This document shows, piece after piece, positions 23,783-23,809 of a DNA stretch of 23,809 nt. How positions within the stretch are numbered: position 1 is the stretch's first letter; the number at the start of each line of letters is the position of its first letter. A model generated the notes under the pieces. The model did not search any database. It worked only from the letters and a program-made list of their open reading frames with translations, and was not told the origin of the DNA. Position numbers and translations under genes: made by a program. Source of the stretch: a virus; IMG/VR virus record IMGVR_UViG_3300033571_008891, positions 1 to 23,809 of that record. One strand, written 5' to 3'.

Positions 23783-23809
23783 TTATTCGCCTTCGCCTTC
23801 GCCGCCACC
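23783..23809 (-). CDS. C-terminal end of an upstream gene with a Gly/Glu tail (partial)
   Basis: The minus strand reads Gly-Gly-Gly-Glu-Gly-Glu-Gly-Glu and then TAA at 23783-23785. It enters from beyond the right edge. Only eight codons are visible, so the product cannot be named. A terminator 50 bases downstream supports a real gene end here. The acidic glycine-rich tail suggests a flexible terminus, as in some structural proteins (weak inference). Confidence 0.55.
   Translation of the reverse strand, partial: GGGEGEGE

Noticed and set aside
1-23809. CRISPR array, tRNA genes, integrase or insertion sequence
   Set aside because: No regularly spaced direct repeats, no cloverleaf-like stretches in the few gaps, and no recombinase or transposase among the frames.

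Overview
The window looks like the auxiliary-gene region of a large tailed phage, most likely a T4-like myovirus from an aquatic habitat. This is inferred from layout and gene families, because no capsid, terminase or replication gene is in view. The DNA is AT-rich. All 22 genes (20 complete, one cut at each end) lie on the minus strand and touch or overlap, often through an ATGA stop/start, and no non-coding gap exceeds about 120 bases. Several families recognised here (N-terminal twitch radical SAM proteins, NodU-type carbamoyltransferase, SGNH hydrolases, glycosyltransferase-like tandem genes) are common in uncultured marine phage genomes. A bacterial surface-polysaccharide island cannot be fully excluded.

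Reading in the direction of transcription (right to left): at 23783-23809 an upstream gene ends in a Gly/Glu tail, followed by a strong rho-independent terminator (23702-23731) and a possible T4-type late promoter (23672-23679). One long transcription unit then starts at 23663 and runs off the left edge. It opens with a phosphoribosyltransferase fused to a PQQ-type beta-propeller, a small unrecognised protein, and a twitch radical SAM protein (20100-21500). Next come two glycosyltransferase-like paralogues (18429-20103), two SGNH hydrolases, a cupin, a nucleotidyltransferase-kinase fusion resembling LicC plus LicA, and a third SGNH hydrolase.

The middle block (10314-13912) holds an NTF2/SnoaL-like protein, a shikimate-dehydrogenase-like enzyme, a GatZ/KbaZ-like TIM-barrel protein and a carbamoyltransferase. 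Three tandem glycosyltransferase-like paralogues follow (7100-10317), the first transcribed carrying a repeat array at its N terminus.

The left block (1-7107) is the most unusual. It has a SPASM-type radical SAM protein, three consecutive twitch radical SAM proteins, and three consecutive QueC/ExsB-like PP-loop ATPase paralogues, the last cut by the window edge. Overall the region reads as a biosynthetic cassette for an unusual, probably carbamoylated or acylated, nucleotide-activated glycan or small molecule (inference). The radical SAM and PP-loop block may be a separate modification system with an unknown substrate. Nothing in the window names that substrate. No tRNA, CRISPR array, integrase or insertion sequence was seen.
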